DNA from: an archaeon
GTDB taxonomy: Archaea; Iainarchaeota; Iainarchaeia; Iainarchaeales; Iainarchaeaceae
DNA: 26,681 nt
Direction: 5' to 3'
Assembly (NCBI GenBank): GCA_005239615.1
Contig: SBBR01000093.1
Location: 1 to 26,681 of the forward strand
Every line of letters begins with the position of its first letter. Positions within the stretch are counted from its first letter, which is position 1. A program made the translations under genes and the position numbers. Positions 7,807-17,000 of this stretch are shown piece after piece. The notes under the pieces are model-generated. The model had not been told where the DNA came from and did not search any database. It saw only the letters and a program-made list of their open reading frames with translations.

Positions 7807-9999
7807 TCAATCCAGGTAGTGGCTCGCTGGCTTGACGTTCTCATCCATGCCCTTCCTCTTCCTTATTTCCTTTATGGTCTGCGCCTGCAGCTCGCGCGGC
7901 AGCATCTCAAACCCTGCATACTCAGCTGTCCAGAGCACCCTGCCCTGTGTCGCGCCGCGGATGTTGCTCGAGAACCCTATAAGCTCCTTCACAGGTGCCT
8001 TTCCGATAATAATGGAGGAATCCCCTTCCTGCCTCATGTCTGTTATCTGCGTCCTGCGCGACCCAAGCTCCTTGCTCACCGCCCCAAGGTAGTTCTCCGG
8101 CACCGTGATTGTAAGCAGCTGTTTCGGCTCGTACAGAACAGGGTCTGCAGAAAGCATGCACGCATAGCAGCCTTTCGTTACAGTCGGCAGCATCTGTGCA
8201 GGGCCGCGATGGATTGCGTCCTCGTGCAGTGTCGCGTCTTCCAGCTCTATAATAACCCCGAAGCACTTTTCCTTGGCTAGCGGGCCCTGGTCCATAGCGT
8301 CGAAGAAGCCCTGTATCACGAGTTCCCTTATCTCGTGCAGCGCCTCGATGCCCCGCGTTCCATCAACAAGGACGTTGCCGTTGTGCACCGCCCAGACCTT
8401 CTTTGAGGTCTCATTGTCGAAACCCATTTCCTGGAACATTGCTGCCTTTTCCCTGTCCTTAGGCTTGACCTTTCCGTTGAAGTGCGACTTCAGCAGCTTG
8501 TCGAGTATCTCAGGCGGAATCTTCTGGCATCTCATGAGGAGCTTGTTGTGCTTGTTCGGGCTCTTGGATTCGAGCGACGGCGACTCCCTGTTTATGGTCT
8601 CCCTGTAAACGACAATCGGCGGCGAGACCGTGATTGGTACGCTGTGGTGCTTCTCTATTCTGTACTGGTTGATTTCAAGGTGGAGTTCCCCCATGCCTGA
8701 AAGGAGGTGCTCTCCGGTGTCCTGGTTGATTGTGGCGCGCAGGTTCGGGTCCTCCTTGGTTATCTGCCTTATCACTTCGATGAGCTTGGGCAGGTCCTTC
8801 GTGTTCTTGGCCTCGATGGAAACCGTCATGACAGGCTCAACCTCAGTCATGAAGTTCTCGAATGAGTTTATTTCTTCGGAGCTTATGGTTTCCCCCGCAT
8901 AAACTTCCTTGAGGCCCACGAGCGCTGCAATGTTTCCGGCCTTTATTTCCATGACCTCGGTGAAGTCAGGGCCCATGAAAAGGCCTACTTTCTGGAGCAC
9001 AGCGTCCTTATGCCCGCCTATGAGCTTCACCTTCATACCCCTTGTTACCTTGCCTGAGTATACCCTCCCAGTCGCTATGTCTCCTGCATGCTCATCAACC
9101 GAGACATCTGTCACCATCATCGCGAGGGGGCCGTTCTCGTCGCATTCCCCCATGGATTTCCCGGCAGGGCTTTCCCTATCCCCTTTCCATATGACTTGCA
9201 TCCTGTACTTCTGAGCCTTCATCGGGTTTGGGAGGTGAGTTATCACCATCTCGAAAATCGCGTCCGAGAGCTTGCTAATCTTCGAGAGTTCCTTCTGATT
9301 GTCCGCCTTGAGGAATTCGTACACATGCTTGAACGTGATTTTGTTGACCGCCATGCGCGGCACGTTGATTGCCCACTTGTTGTAGGCGCTGCCGAAAGTG
9401 ACCGAGCCGTCCTGCACCTTTACAATCCAATCCTCCTTGAGGGATTCCGGCATGCCCTTGGCTATGAGACCGTTGACCTGCGTTATAACCTTTACAAAGC
9501 GCTCCTGCATCTGCTGCTCGTTCAGCTGCAGTTCGTTGATGAGCCTGTCGACCTTGTTGATGAAGAGCACAGGCCTCACGAACTCCCTGAGCGCCTGCCT
9601 CACGACAGTTTCGGTCTGCGGCATTACCCCTTCCACCGCATCCACCACAAGTATAACCCCGTCAACTGCCCTCATGGCCCTAATTACCTCCCCACCAAAG
9701 TCGACGTGGCCGGGTGTGTCTATGAGGTTGATGAGGTAGTCGTCGCCCTTGTAGTTGTGCAGCAGCGACATGTTCGCGGCGTTGATTGTGATTCCGCGCT
9801 CCTGTTCCTGGTCCTCAAAGTCCATGACCCTTTGCTGTCCGGCCAGTTCCTCGCTCATGAGGCCTGAGGCGGCAATCAAAGAATCTGCCAATGTGCTTTT
9901 ACCGTGGTCAATGTGTGCGACAATTCCAATGTTCCTGATGTTGGGGCGGTTGCTCATGAACTTCTCTGCAAGTTTCGCAATCTCTTCCTTCTTAGCCAC
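7807..9999 (-). CDS. fusA: Translation elongation factor 2 (aEF-2)
   Basis: This GTPase drives ribosomal translocation. Visible motifs are the P-loop AHIDHGKS (residues 28-35), switch I RGITINA, DTPGHVDF and NKVD. The diphthamide loop DAIHRGPAQ has its modified His at about residue 597, as in other archaeal EF-2 proteins. The length of 730 residues is normal. I start at the GTG at 9999: a GAGGTG ribosome-binding site lies six bases before it. The GTG three codons further upstream is part of that site. It follows rps7 after a 173-base gap that contains a hairpin-forming repeat. A diphthamide-synthesis pathway is expected elsewhere in the genome. Confidence 0.97.
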   Translation of the reverse strand: MAKKEEIAKLAEKFMSNRPNIRNIGIVAHIDHGKSTLADSLIAASGLMSEELAGQQRVMDFEDQEQERGITINAANMSLLHNYKGDDYLINLIDTPGHVDFGGEVIRAMRAVDGVILVVDAVEGVMPQTETVVRQALREFVRPVLFINKVDRLINELQLNEQQMQERFVKVITQVNGLIAKGMPESLKEDWIVKVQDGSVTFGSAYNKWAINVPRMAVNKITFKHVYEFLKADNQKELSKISKLSDAIFEMVITHLPNPMKAQKYRMQVIWKGDRESPAGKSMGECDENGPLAMMVTDVSVDEHAGDIATGRVYSGKVTRGMKVKLIGGHKDAVLQKVGLFMGPDFTEVMEIKAGNIAALVGLKEVYAGETISSEEINSFENFMTEVEPVMTVSIEAKNTKDLPKLIEVIRQITKEDPNLRATINQDTGEHLLSGMGELHLEINQYRIEKHHSVPITVSPPIVVYRETINRESPSLESKSPNKHNKLLMRCQKIPPEILDKLLKSHFNGKVKPKDREKAAMFQEMGFDNETSKKVWAVHNGNVLVDGTRGIEALHEIRELVIQGFFDAMDQGPLAKEKCFGVIIELEDATLHEDAIHRGPAQMLPTVTKGCYACMLSADPVLYEPKQLLTITVPENYLGAVSKELGSRRTQITDMRQEGDSSIIIGKAPVKELIGFSSNIRGATQGRVLWTAEYAGFEMLPRELQAQTIKEIRKRKGMDENVKPASHYLD

Positions 10000-10012
10000 A
10001 GCCGACACCTCA

Positions 10013-10050
10013 GTGCCGCAAGCCCGCGGCAGTAGGGCGCACTACCTCGA
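10013..10050 (-). repeat. Hairpin repeat, copy A (rps7-fusA gap)
   Basis: On the transcribed minus strand this contains a stem GGTAGT/ACTGCC (plus 10028-10033 and 10041-10046) and a stem TGCCGC/GCGGCA (10014-10019 and 10026-10031) around a GGGCTT loop. The two stems share bases, so they would be alternatives. Related sequence occurs in the nusA-rps12 and rpoA''-rpl30e gaps. It ends about a dozen bases before the fusA start, so it could affect fusA translation or mRNA processing. Confidence 0.6.
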
Positions 10051-10172
10051 CTCTGTGCCTTGGTAGAGCTTGCTCCGAAACGCTGGCGAGGTGGACAATG
10101 CTCGCTGTCGCTCGGTTGACCTTGCTCGCTCCGCTCGCACTAACAAAATTAGATTTCATATTCTCGCCTGCC

Positions 10173-10958
10173 CTACCTCGAGGCCTTGGCTATCCTCTCT
10201 ACTTCGTCTCGTCTTCTCACGGAGAAGCTGGTGCCTTCCTCGCCTGCAGCAGCAATGATTTCCTTCGCGAGCGCTTCGGCCGCGCTGATCCTGCTGTTGA
10301 ACGATCCTTGGAAAGCCGCGAGCGCGAGGTTCTTCAGCGACTCATCAACCTTCTTAAGCGGCGCCACGTCAACAGAAACCGTGTAGTATACACCGCCCCT
10401 CTTTATCCTGGTGGTGTCCTCGCGCGGCCCTGCATTCTGTATCGCCATTACCAGCACCTGTATGGGGTTCCTGCCGGTGCGTTTCTCCACGATCTCGAAT
10501 GCGTCCTCCACTATGCGCATTGTCTGGAGCTTCTTGCCCATCACTCCCCTGCCCCTTATGTACTTGCCTGAAAGCTTCCTCTTGCCCTGCCCTGTCCTCA
10601 TGACCTTGTTCACGAGCCTCTCCACTATGCTGAGGTTTGCTTTTGCGAATCTCCTCCTCGTCTTCTTGCCGAATGTGTGGGGTATTTTCTTGGTTGTGAG
10701 GCTCACGTGCCTCATGAGGCTAGGGTCATTGACGATGACTTCGCCCGGGTCCCACTTGCCGAAGACTAGCATTGGCACAACGGTTTCGGCTGCAACGGAT
10801 TTGGCTGCTGGAATATTGGTCTTTTTTTCATTGCCAATTTCGTTGGTTGGCTGCGAGCGTCCAGTACGAGAAACGCTTCGGAAGGGCATGGCATCTAGCT
10901 GGCTGTGGCTCGCTTCGCTCGCCTTTATCGGTTCGCCTGCCTTTTCGCTTTTCTCCAT
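10173..10958 (-). CDS. rps7: Small ribosomal subunit protein S7 (uS7)
   Basis: S7 organises the 16S rRNA 3' major domain. From about residue 63 on (FGKWDPGEV...) this matches archaeal S7, including NPIQVLVMAIQNAGPREDTTRI, YTVSVDVAPL and the C-terminal DEVERIAKASR. At 261 residues it is longer than usual (about 190-215). The extra is an N-terminal stretch of about 60 residues with no S7 resemblance. Part of that stretch is encoded by a dispersed repeat also found in the nusA-rps12 gap. The ATG at 10958 follows a GAGGT site at very short spacing. An internal start at the next Met near the S7 core has no ribosome-binding site. The core identification is certain and the start is not. Confidence 0.95.
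   Translation of the reverse strand: MEKSEKAGEPIKASEASHSQLDAMPFRSVSRTGRSQPTNEIGNEKKTNIPAAKSVAAETVVPMLVFGKWDPGEVIVNDPSLMRHVSLTTKKIPHTFGKKTRRRFAKANLSIVERLVNKVMRTGQGKRKLSGKYIRGRGVMGKKLQTMRIVEDAFEIVEKRTGRNPIQVLVMAIQNAGPREDTTRIKRGGVYYTVSVDVAPLKKVDESLKNLALAAFQGSFNSRISAAEALAKEIIAAAGEEGTSFSVRRRDEVERIAKASR
10864..10894 (-). repeat. Dispersed ~30-base repeat inside the rps7 5' coding region
   Basis: The 19 bases AGAAACGCTTCGGAAGGGC (plus strand, 10869-10887) are identical to a stretch at 11503-11521 and similar to one at 23596-23613. Here the repeat is translated as part of the S7 N-terminal extension (MPFRSVSR). Beside it (about 10908-10922) is GCTCGCTTCGCTCGC, which differs by one base from a sequence in the rps7-fusA gap. 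Confidence 0.65.
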
Positions 10959-11027
10959 AACCTCACTTCCAAGAATGTTACACTATGGCCTGACTTCATA
11001 GTCGGCATTTTTTTGCCCGAGCCCCGA

Positions 11028-11465
11028 TTACCTCTTGACCTTCTCCTTCCTCCCAGTGCGGAGCATCTGCAGCGCGATGCCGTTCACATGGGTTACGCGG
11101 TACTTCACTCCCCAAAGGTCGCCCTTTGGGCCGCCTTGTGCGCCGCCAATGCCCTCCACTATTACCTCGTCGTGCTCCTCGATGAAGGTTATTGCCTTGT
11201 CCTTGGGCGCAAGGGCAGTGACTTCCCTGCCATTCTTGATGAGCTGCACCCTGACGCATTTCCTGATTCCTGAATTCGGCTGCTTCGCCTCTACCCCGCG
11301 CTTCTCAAGCACAATGCCCTTTGCCTGAGGCGCCCCCTCGAGCAGGTCGATTTTCTGATAAGCACCCGTCTTCCTGTCCCTCTTCTTGGTGTGGCGCGCG
11401 TCTTTCCTCTGCCACTTCTTCCTCCTCTTCTCCATTCCCCTCGCGGAGAACTCGCCATTGCCCAT
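11028..11465 (-). CDS. rps12: Small ribosomal subunit protein S12 (uS12)
   Basis: S12 sits at the decoding centre. The 145-residue product matches archaeal S12 throughout: LEGAPQAKGIVLEK, the highly conserved KQPNSGIRKCVRVQL loop near the A site, and EEHDEVIVEGIGGAQGG. Length is normal. The ATG is preceded by a GGAGGTG site with good spacing. Its first base is also the last base of the stop codon of a 65-67-codon open frame that fills the gap to nusA. It is followed by rps7 after 69 bases, the standard archaeal order. Confidence 0.97.
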   Translation of the reverse strand: MGNGEFSARGMEKRRKKWQRKDARHTKKRDRKTGAYQKIDLLEGAPQAKGIVLEKRGVEAKQPNSGIRKCVRVQLIKNGREVTALAPKDKAITFIEEHDEVIVEGIGGAQGGPKGDLWGVKYRVTHVNGIALQMLRTGRKEKVKR

Positions 11466-11479
11466 CAGCGGACACCTCC

Positions 11480-11567
11480 GTACCGTAAGCCTGCGGCGTC
11501 CAAGAAACGCTTCGGAAGGGCGTTGCCTCCGGCGAACCTATCGGCAGTAAGGCGCACTACCCTCGCC
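11480..11567 (-). repeat. Hairpin repeat, copy C, split by a 48-base insertion
   Basis: The two ends (11480-11497 and 11542-11567) match copy A in the rps7-fusA gap, with the GGTAGT/ACTGCC stem kept intact (11543-11548 with 11556-11561). Relative to copy A, 48 bases (about 11498-11545) are inserted. The insertion begins with the dispersed 30-base repeat and repeats CGGC at the junction. Hairpins GCCC/GGGC (11565-11576) and GTACC/GGTAC (11592-11606) follow on the plus-strand map. Confidence 0.6.
11498..11528 (-). repeat. Dispersed ~30-base repeat in the nusA-rps12 gap
   Basis: This copy shares 19 identical bases with the copy inside rps7 and is similar to the copy at 23591-23621. It forms the start of the 48-base block that interrupts the hairpin repeat here, which suggests that the sequence has moved or been duplicated as a unit. 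Confidence 0.6.
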
Positions 11568-11671
11568 CTGATGGGCTCGGTAGGCCTCCTTGTACCTTTC
11601 GGGTACGATGCCACGTCCCCAAGGGAGCTAGGCACTACGCACTTTTCCAAAATCGCTTCCATAATCATAAC

Positions 11672-12085
11672 CTACCTTACCCTTACTTCGTCAATGCCAT
11701 AATTTCTCTCCGCAAGCTCTTTTATTTTCTTCAGCCTGCCGATGTTGCCGAGGATAACTTTCCTGTTTGCAGCATCAGCCTTCACGAATGCCACTTTCCT
11801 ATCGCCGACGCCCCTGATTTCAACTCCTTCCAGCTTCGCGCCGCCGAATGCCTTCTCAAGGAACTTTTCCGGGATCTCGGTGTACTCGAAGAGCTCGACC
11901 TTCTTCCTGAGCCTCTCCGAGATGACCTTCACGTTGCTCCCGTTCTTTCCTATCGCCTGCCCCATCTGCTGTTCCGGCACCATGAACACAACAGTGTTCC
12001 CGCTGATTACGCAGTCCCTCGCACTTACCCTGGAGACAAGGTCAAGCGTGTTCATAAGCTGTATCTGTTCCGTGCCGAGCTTCAA
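11672..12085 (-). CDS. nusA: NusA-like KH-domain transcription factor
   Basis: Archaeal NusA is a short protein made of two KH RNA-binding domains, without the S1 or C-terminal parts of bacterial NusA. This 137-residue product fits. The first KH signature VVFMVPEQQMGQAIGKNGSNVK is at about residues 32-53, and a second KH-like fold follows (VGDRKVAFVKADAANRKVILG). It starts at TTG, and a GGTGA site three bases upstream supports that start. It lies in the conserved position between rpl30e and rps12, downstream of the RNA polymerase genes. It probably acts in transcription termination or elongation. Confidence 0.93.
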   Translation of the reverse strand: MKLGTEQIQLMNTLDLVSRVSARDCVISGNTVVFMVPEQQMGQAIGKNGSNVKVISERLRKKVELFEYTEIPEKFLEKAFGGAKLEGVEIRGVGDRKVAFVKADAANRKVILGNIGRLKKIKELAERNYGIDEVRVR

Positions 12086-12178
12086 TGTTCACCACTTTTC
12101 ATGCCTGATTATTGAATCCTTGCCTGAAATTGCCTAGGCTTGCCCGCCCTGTCGCCGCATGACTTTTCTCGGCGGCTT

Positions 12179-12559
12179 TCACTTCTTTTCCTTCCCTCCG
12201 GCGGTTATTTCGAGCACCTTGCTCTTGCCCTCGTCCTCAATCACCATCGCGCTCACGGTGAACGGCTTTCCGCACACGCTGCCGAGCTCGAGGCCTGTTC
12301 CTGCGAAATCAAAATGGGGCGTTTCTGCAGTTTCCGCGAAGGAAACAAGCTTTTCCCTCGCTAGCTTAGGGATGTTGGATACGACTACCAATAATCTTGC
12401 GGTGCCGTTTTTAATGCTTTTCTCCGCCGACTTGGTGCCGAAAAGCACCTTTCCAGTGTCAACTGCCCTCCTTATTTCCTTCGCTGCGTCAAGCCCAGTG
12501 CCTTTTGCCGCCTTGGTATTGGAACCTGCCTTTCTCTTGGTTGTTTTTCTCTTTTCCAT
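12179..12559 (-). CDS. rpl30e: Large ribosomal subunit protein L30e
   Basis: L30e is a kink-turn-binding ribosomal protein of the L7Ae/L30e fold. The core from about residue 23 is clear: EIRRAVDTGKVLFGTKSAEKSIKNG, ARLLVVVSN, and the terminal GKPFTVSAMVIEDEGKSKVL. At 126 residues it carries a basic N-terminal extension (KRKTTKRKAG...) and a short Lys-rich tail beyond the usual ~100 residues. ATG start; GGTGAGGG lies four bases upstream. It sits between rpoA'' and nusA, the standard archaeal place. The 195-base gap upstream contains a hairpin repeat. Confidence 0.94.
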   Translation of the reverse strand: MEKRKTTKRKAGSNTKAAKGTGLDAAKEIRRAVDTGKVLFGTKSAEKSIKNGTARLLVVVSNIPKLAREKLVSFAETAETPHFDFAGTGLELGSVCGKPFTVSAMVIEDEGKSKVLEITAGGKEKK

Positions 12560-12653
12560 AATCCCTCACCACAAAGCACAAAAACCAACTTCACCCAATC
12601 CGCCTTTTTGCCTCTTTCCGATTTGGCTATCCTCTGCCGCTCCTTCATCACCA

Positions 12654-12693
12654 GCGGCCACAAACCCGTGGCGGTTGGGTAGCAACCTCTCGA
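12654..12693 (-). repeat. Hairpin repeat, copy B (rpoA''-rpl30e gap)
   Basis: It is laid out like copy A, with adjacent stems GCCAC/GTGGC (12657-12661 and 12668-12672) and GGTTG/CAACC (12673-12677 and 12683-12687). The sequences differ from copies A and C at both sides of each stem, yet pairing is kept. A third stem CACCC/GGGTG (12694-12706) has a counterpart in the nusA-rps12 gap. The rest of the gap (12560-12754) shows no gene I can support; a 36-codon frame overlaps the rpoA'' stop. Confidence 0.55.
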
Positions 12694-12754
12694 CACCCTT
12701 CGGGTGCTGAGTCTCGCCCCAAGAGGACAAGTCGGTTGGTATAGCTTCGTACGG

Positions 12755-13978
12755 TCATTTTTTCATTACCAACGTTACTCTCCCGGTTCCCACCTTTATC
12801 GGCTGGCCAACAATGATGTTCTCCACGACGCCCTCAAGGCCCTCTACCTCACCTTTGAAGCTCGCGTCGAGGAGGTGCTTTACTGTTTCCTCAAATGCCG
12901 CCCTTGCAAACGGGGAGGACTTGCCGCGCGTTATCCCAGTCCTCACTATGCCGCGTACCTCGCCGTCCCACGTCATGAGGTCAGCGAGCAGCATTATGTG
13001 CCTTATGTCAATCGCAATCCCGTTCTCCCTGAGCACGCCGCTGAGCTCGTTCACTATGGCTATCCTGCCGGCCTCTATTCCAAGCACTGTGGTTATTTCC
13101 TTAATGTCGTTGGTCTTGGTCCTCGCGCCATCCACTTCCGGCATCGCAATTATCGCCTTGAGGTTAGTTCCCCTTGTCTTTACCACATATTCCTCGTGCT
13201 CCTTGGCTACGATGACCTTCTCAATTCCCCTTATGCCCTGTATCCTGAGGTTCCTGAGCTTGTTGATTGCCCTCCTTATCTTCAGCAGTGGCTCGTTCTT
13301 GAAGGTGAATTCCAACACATTCTTTTCCTTCCTCTTCGCGGCCTTCTTGAGGTGTTTCTCCATCTTCTGGATTAAGTCCTCCGAATCCACGTTCCTGAGG
13401 TGTATTTCATCCCTGTTGAGCTCTAGCGTCACCCTGCCTTTCATCAGCTCCTCCCTGAAGCTGACCACGTCGCTCACCCTCACATCTATCAGCGACTTCG
13501 CGAACTTCTCCACCTTTTCCTGGCTCTTCCTCGTTTCCTTATCAAGGAGGTGGATTGTCATGGTGGGATATTTGGCCTTGCTCCTGCCGTCGACTATCTC
13601 CTCGACTCTCTGTATGCCAGAGCCCACCGACACTTCTGCAGAGCCTGCGTAGTGCTTCGTCCTGAGCGTGAGCTGCGTGCCAGGCTCTCCCAAGCTCTGC
13701 GCCGCGACAATACCAACTGCCTCACCCGGCTCCACAACTATGTTTTCGAAGTGCTGTGTTATCCTCTCGAGGAGCTTTTTCTTCTCGGCTTCCTTCAGCT
13801 TGAGCTCTTCCGATGACTCATAGAAATCCCTAAGGACCTTCTCCGGCAGTCCATCGCTGTCGAAGAGGTCTCCTGTTACATAAACCCGCTGGATTTCCTG
13901 CTGGGGCTCCTTCGCAGCCTTCGGCTTCTTCTCCGCCGCCAGCTTCTTTTCTTTTCCAGCCTTTTTTTTCTCAGTCAT
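12755..13978 (-). CDS. rpoA2: DNA-directed RNA polymerase subunit A''
   Basis: This is the C-terminal part of the largest RNA polymerase subunit, which archaea encode separately from A'. The trigger-loop region is intact: GIVAAQSLGEPGTQLTLRT near residue 90. It is followed by the clamp and jaw segments and the late conserved motifs DIRHIMLLADLMTWDGEVRGI and SSPFARAAFEETVKHLLDA. At 407 residues it is slightly longer than usual because of a Lys/Ala/Glu-rich N-terminus (about 28 residues). The ATG has a GGTG site upstream. It lies 64 bases after rpoA' in the operon. I see no intein here. Confidence 0.97.
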   Translation of the reverse strand: MTEKKKAGKEKKLAAEKKPKAAKEPQQEIQRVYVTGDLFDSDGLPEKVLRDFYESSEELKLKEAEKKKLLERITQHFENIVVEPGEAVGIVAAQSLGEPGTQLTLRTKHYAGSAEVSVGSGIQRVEEIVDGRSKAKYPTMTIHLLDKETRKSQEKVEKFAKSLIDVRVSDVVSFREELMKGRVTLELNRDEIHLRNVDSEDLIQKMEKHLKKAAKRKEKNVLEFTFKNEPLLKIRRAINKLRNLRIQGIRGIEKVIVAKEHEEYVVKTRGTNLKAIIAMPEVDGARTKTNDIKEITTVLGIEAGRIAIVNELSGVLRENGIAIDIRHIMLLADLMTWDGEVRGIVRTGITRGKSSPFARAAFEETVKHLLDASFKGEVEGLEGVVENIIVGQPIKVGTGRVTLVMKK

Positions 13979-14042
13979 CTCAACACCAAAATATAAAGGG
14001 GCGTCGATTCAGGCCCCAGTTTTTTAATTTTTGATTTTGTGA

Positions 14043-17000
14043 TTACTTTTCCGTTTTCGCCTTCTCGCTCCGCATCTTCTCCAGCTCCCTCTTCACGGAA
14101 ATGCTCCTGCCCTTGAACGACTTCTGCGGAAAGACTCCATCTTCCCCGTACCTGTACTGCACGATGTTTCTGTTGGAAGTCCTCACGGTCGAGTCGTTGT
14201 ATACCACGAGGTCTTTGAGAGCATTCGCAAGCCTCCTATAGAGGTAGCCAGAGACCTTCGTGGAAACGCCTGTGTCGACCTCGCCCTGCCTGCCACCCAT
14301 CGTGTGGTAGAAGTATTCCTTTGCCCCCATGCCTTCCATGAAGTTGTGGTAGATGAAACCCCCTGCATCGATACCGACGTCTCCGGCCCTGTTGAGGGCG
14401 ATGAGCCTGTTGCTGAAACCGCGTTTCGGCCTGCCTTCCCTGACAGAAGCCTGCCCCCACATTCCTGAGAGGTTCGCGAGGTTCAGGACGCTACCCCTCG
14501 AGCCTGAGAGTATCATGATATTGGTGTTGAACGCAGGCTTCTCAACCATGACGCTCTCCACAACATCCCTGAGGATGTTCCTCTGCACCTTTTCCTTCGC
14601 CGCAGCCGCTGCCCTCATCATACTGATTTCAAACGACTCCTTGAATGTCCTCCCTGGTATGAGCTCTAGGCTTCCGTGCTGGTATTTCCTCACCAGCTCC
14701 TTCGCGTGCTCCTGCATCTCCTCAACTGCCTTCTCCCTGACCTTCAGTGTCTTCTGGGTCGGTGTATACTCGTCGAGTGAAACCGTCATGCCGACCCTCG
14801 TGATGAGCCTCGCTACAACCTTCGAAATGCTGTCATAGAACTTGGTAATCACTTCAGGTGGGTATTCCCTCGCGAGCGCGTCCGCGAGCTTCCCCTTTCC
14901 CTCACCGAGGCTCATCGAATCAATGACCCCGCTCTTGAGGAGGCCGTTCTCAATCTTCACTATGAGGTCGCTCCCATATGGGTCCTTGAGTGCAGGGTGG
15001 TTCGGGTCTAGGTTCTCCACGTGGCTGTAGAACCTCGTCTTGTATTCCATGTTCAGGTCCTTTGGCAGGAGCTGCGAGAAAATGAGCTTGCCGCTGTACC
15101 TGTCCTTGCCAACATCAGGCTTCGGTATGTCCTCCATGCCGAGTATCTGGAAGTACTCAAAAGCTTCCTCGCGCGTGAACACCGTTGACTTCAGCGTGAG
15201 TATGAAGCAGCCCGAGACGCCATCCTCGTCAATTATTATCACCGGCGCACCGTACCTCGGCGATATTATCTGCTTCTGCACAAGCATGAGCTCCGAAGCC
15301 TCTGTGATACCTTCTGGTGTCTGTGGCACATGCATGTTCATCTCGTCGCCATCGAAGTCGGCGTTGTAGGGTTTACAGTTTCCGCTCAACAATCCGTTGG
15401 CAAAAAAATTGTGGGCATGCGCATTAGTCGTGATGTCATAAACGACCGGTAGGCTTACCTCTTTTATAGACTCGATTCTCTCCCAGACAAGACCACCATC
15501 GCCAAGGCCTTTGGTTGCCTCATGCCTCCAGTCTTCAAACGAAACATAGTCATTTGACAGTCCCCCGCTCTTTGTCTTGCATATCCACTGCTCCAGCATG
15601 GGGGCACTAATTCCAACTTTCCTTGAAATGTCCCCGATCTTGACTCCTTTCTTCCTGAGCGTGTGTACAATCATGCTCTTCTCTTTCCTGTTTTCTTTCG
15701 TCATTTCTTTCATTTTTAGGTACTGGTAAGCTAACCCGCAGATCGCTTCCTTTTTGTATGAATAAATGAACCCGATTTTGCCGTAAAGATTCATTATGCT
15801 CTTCCGCTGCACCGAGATTTTCACTGAAAAAATTGTGCTCTCAGAGCCGTCCTTGTGGATGTTTCCCATTTCCTGCGAAACAGAGGCGACTGCAACGCCA
15901 AATTCCTCCAAGAGCGCTTCAATGCCGGAAATGAATGGCGATGCGTCGGCTTTTGTCACCTTCACCACTTTGAAAGTCGGTGTCTGGAACGAGCTCTTTT
16001 GTTTTTTCCTCTGCTTTGGCGTTGAAAGTCCGCACCCAAAGTATGATGCCAGGAATTCCCTCTTGATTGCCTTGCCGCCCTTCATTATCCATTCGGGAAT
16101 TTGTGTCCTGATTTTTACCTTGTCGCCATTCGGGGCGCCGAGAACCAAGAGCAGCGCGCAAAGAGGGTTGTTTCTGACTTCAAAACTCAATCCCTTCTCC
16201 CTGAATGTTGTTTCTTTATCCTTTGCATTGGTAATGGTTGAAACTGTTTCCAACTCCTTTATCCTCTCCGGCCTGAAGCCCAGCCTGCGGATATCGTCCT
16301 GTATTTGCTCCAAATCCCTTTTCTCGCCCCTGAAAATAACCCTTCCGACATGCCCCTTCATTATGAATGTCCCGTCGCCAAACAAATGGCCAAGCAACCT
16401 TGCAAATATCCTTGCCCTGTAATCGCCTTCTGTGAGGCTGCTGAGACCAAGCGCATTTATTTTTTTGAGCAGGCTTTCCCTGTAAGTTTTTCCAAAATCC
16501 GCCTTCTCCAAATCAACGTTGGAAAATACAGTGTTACATGGTTCTTCTGACAAACAGGTATCAATGGGCTTTAGTATAAGCCGCTCACCCGCCATGAGCT
16601 CTTCCACCGCCACTTTTCCTTTTTCCGTAAACAACGGGTGGTCCCCTGTGGCTTTTATTACCCTCCCACTTTCCGTCGTTATTTGAAAACACTTCTTCCC
16701 AAGCTCTTCGGGCTTCACCTTCCAGAATCTTGTAATAGCGGTTCTGGACAGTGTTCCATCTTCGATTGTGCAGTTTCTCACGCTTTCTATTTCCCAGTTC
16801 TTTTCAAGCGCCTCTATCGTAGTTTGTGTCCAGCTTTCAAGCATTATCTTCGTGTCGCCGCTCACGCACGTTATCGGATTCATCCTGAAGGTCTGGCCAG
16901 GCATTATCTTCGCGCGGTGCGCCATCATTGAGAGCCTGTGGAGCGAGGGCTGCCTGTTGAAGAGTACTATGTCGTTGTCGCGGAGCTTCCTCTCAACCTT

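Larger units (their letters stand above)
11465..11662 (-). other. Unrecognised open frame bridging nusA and rps12
   Basis: An ATG nine bases after the nusA stop opens a 65-codon frame; another ATG two codons earlier is also possible. AAGGTAGG lies upstream as a possible ribosome-binding site. The frame ends in TGATG, overlapping the rps12 start. The deduced peptide is basic and matches no family I know. Most of its DNA consists of the repeat sequences described separately, and its hairpins argue for structured non-coding RNA. Translation, if any, may serve to couple nusA and rps12. I consider a functional protein unlikely. Confidence 0.25.

Noticed and set aside
7765..7815. tRNA-like stretch after an A/T-rich box (GTGGCGTAGTGGCTG...)
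   Set aside because: It does not give a seven-base acceptor stem or a T-arm, and it runs into the fusA coding end.
7246..8280. 344-codon plus-strand frame
   Set aside because: It is antisense to the well-supported fusA and surface-protein genes, and its peptide is Cys/Arg/His-rich without family resemblance.
10120..10139. GCTCGCTCCGCTCGC sequence as a regulatory site
   Set aside because: Such short GCTCGC doublets are common in many genomes and appear here only twice, so a specific role is not supported.
10098..10571. 157-codon plus-strand frame across the rps7 gene
   Set aside because: It is a shadow of rps7 on the opposite strand.
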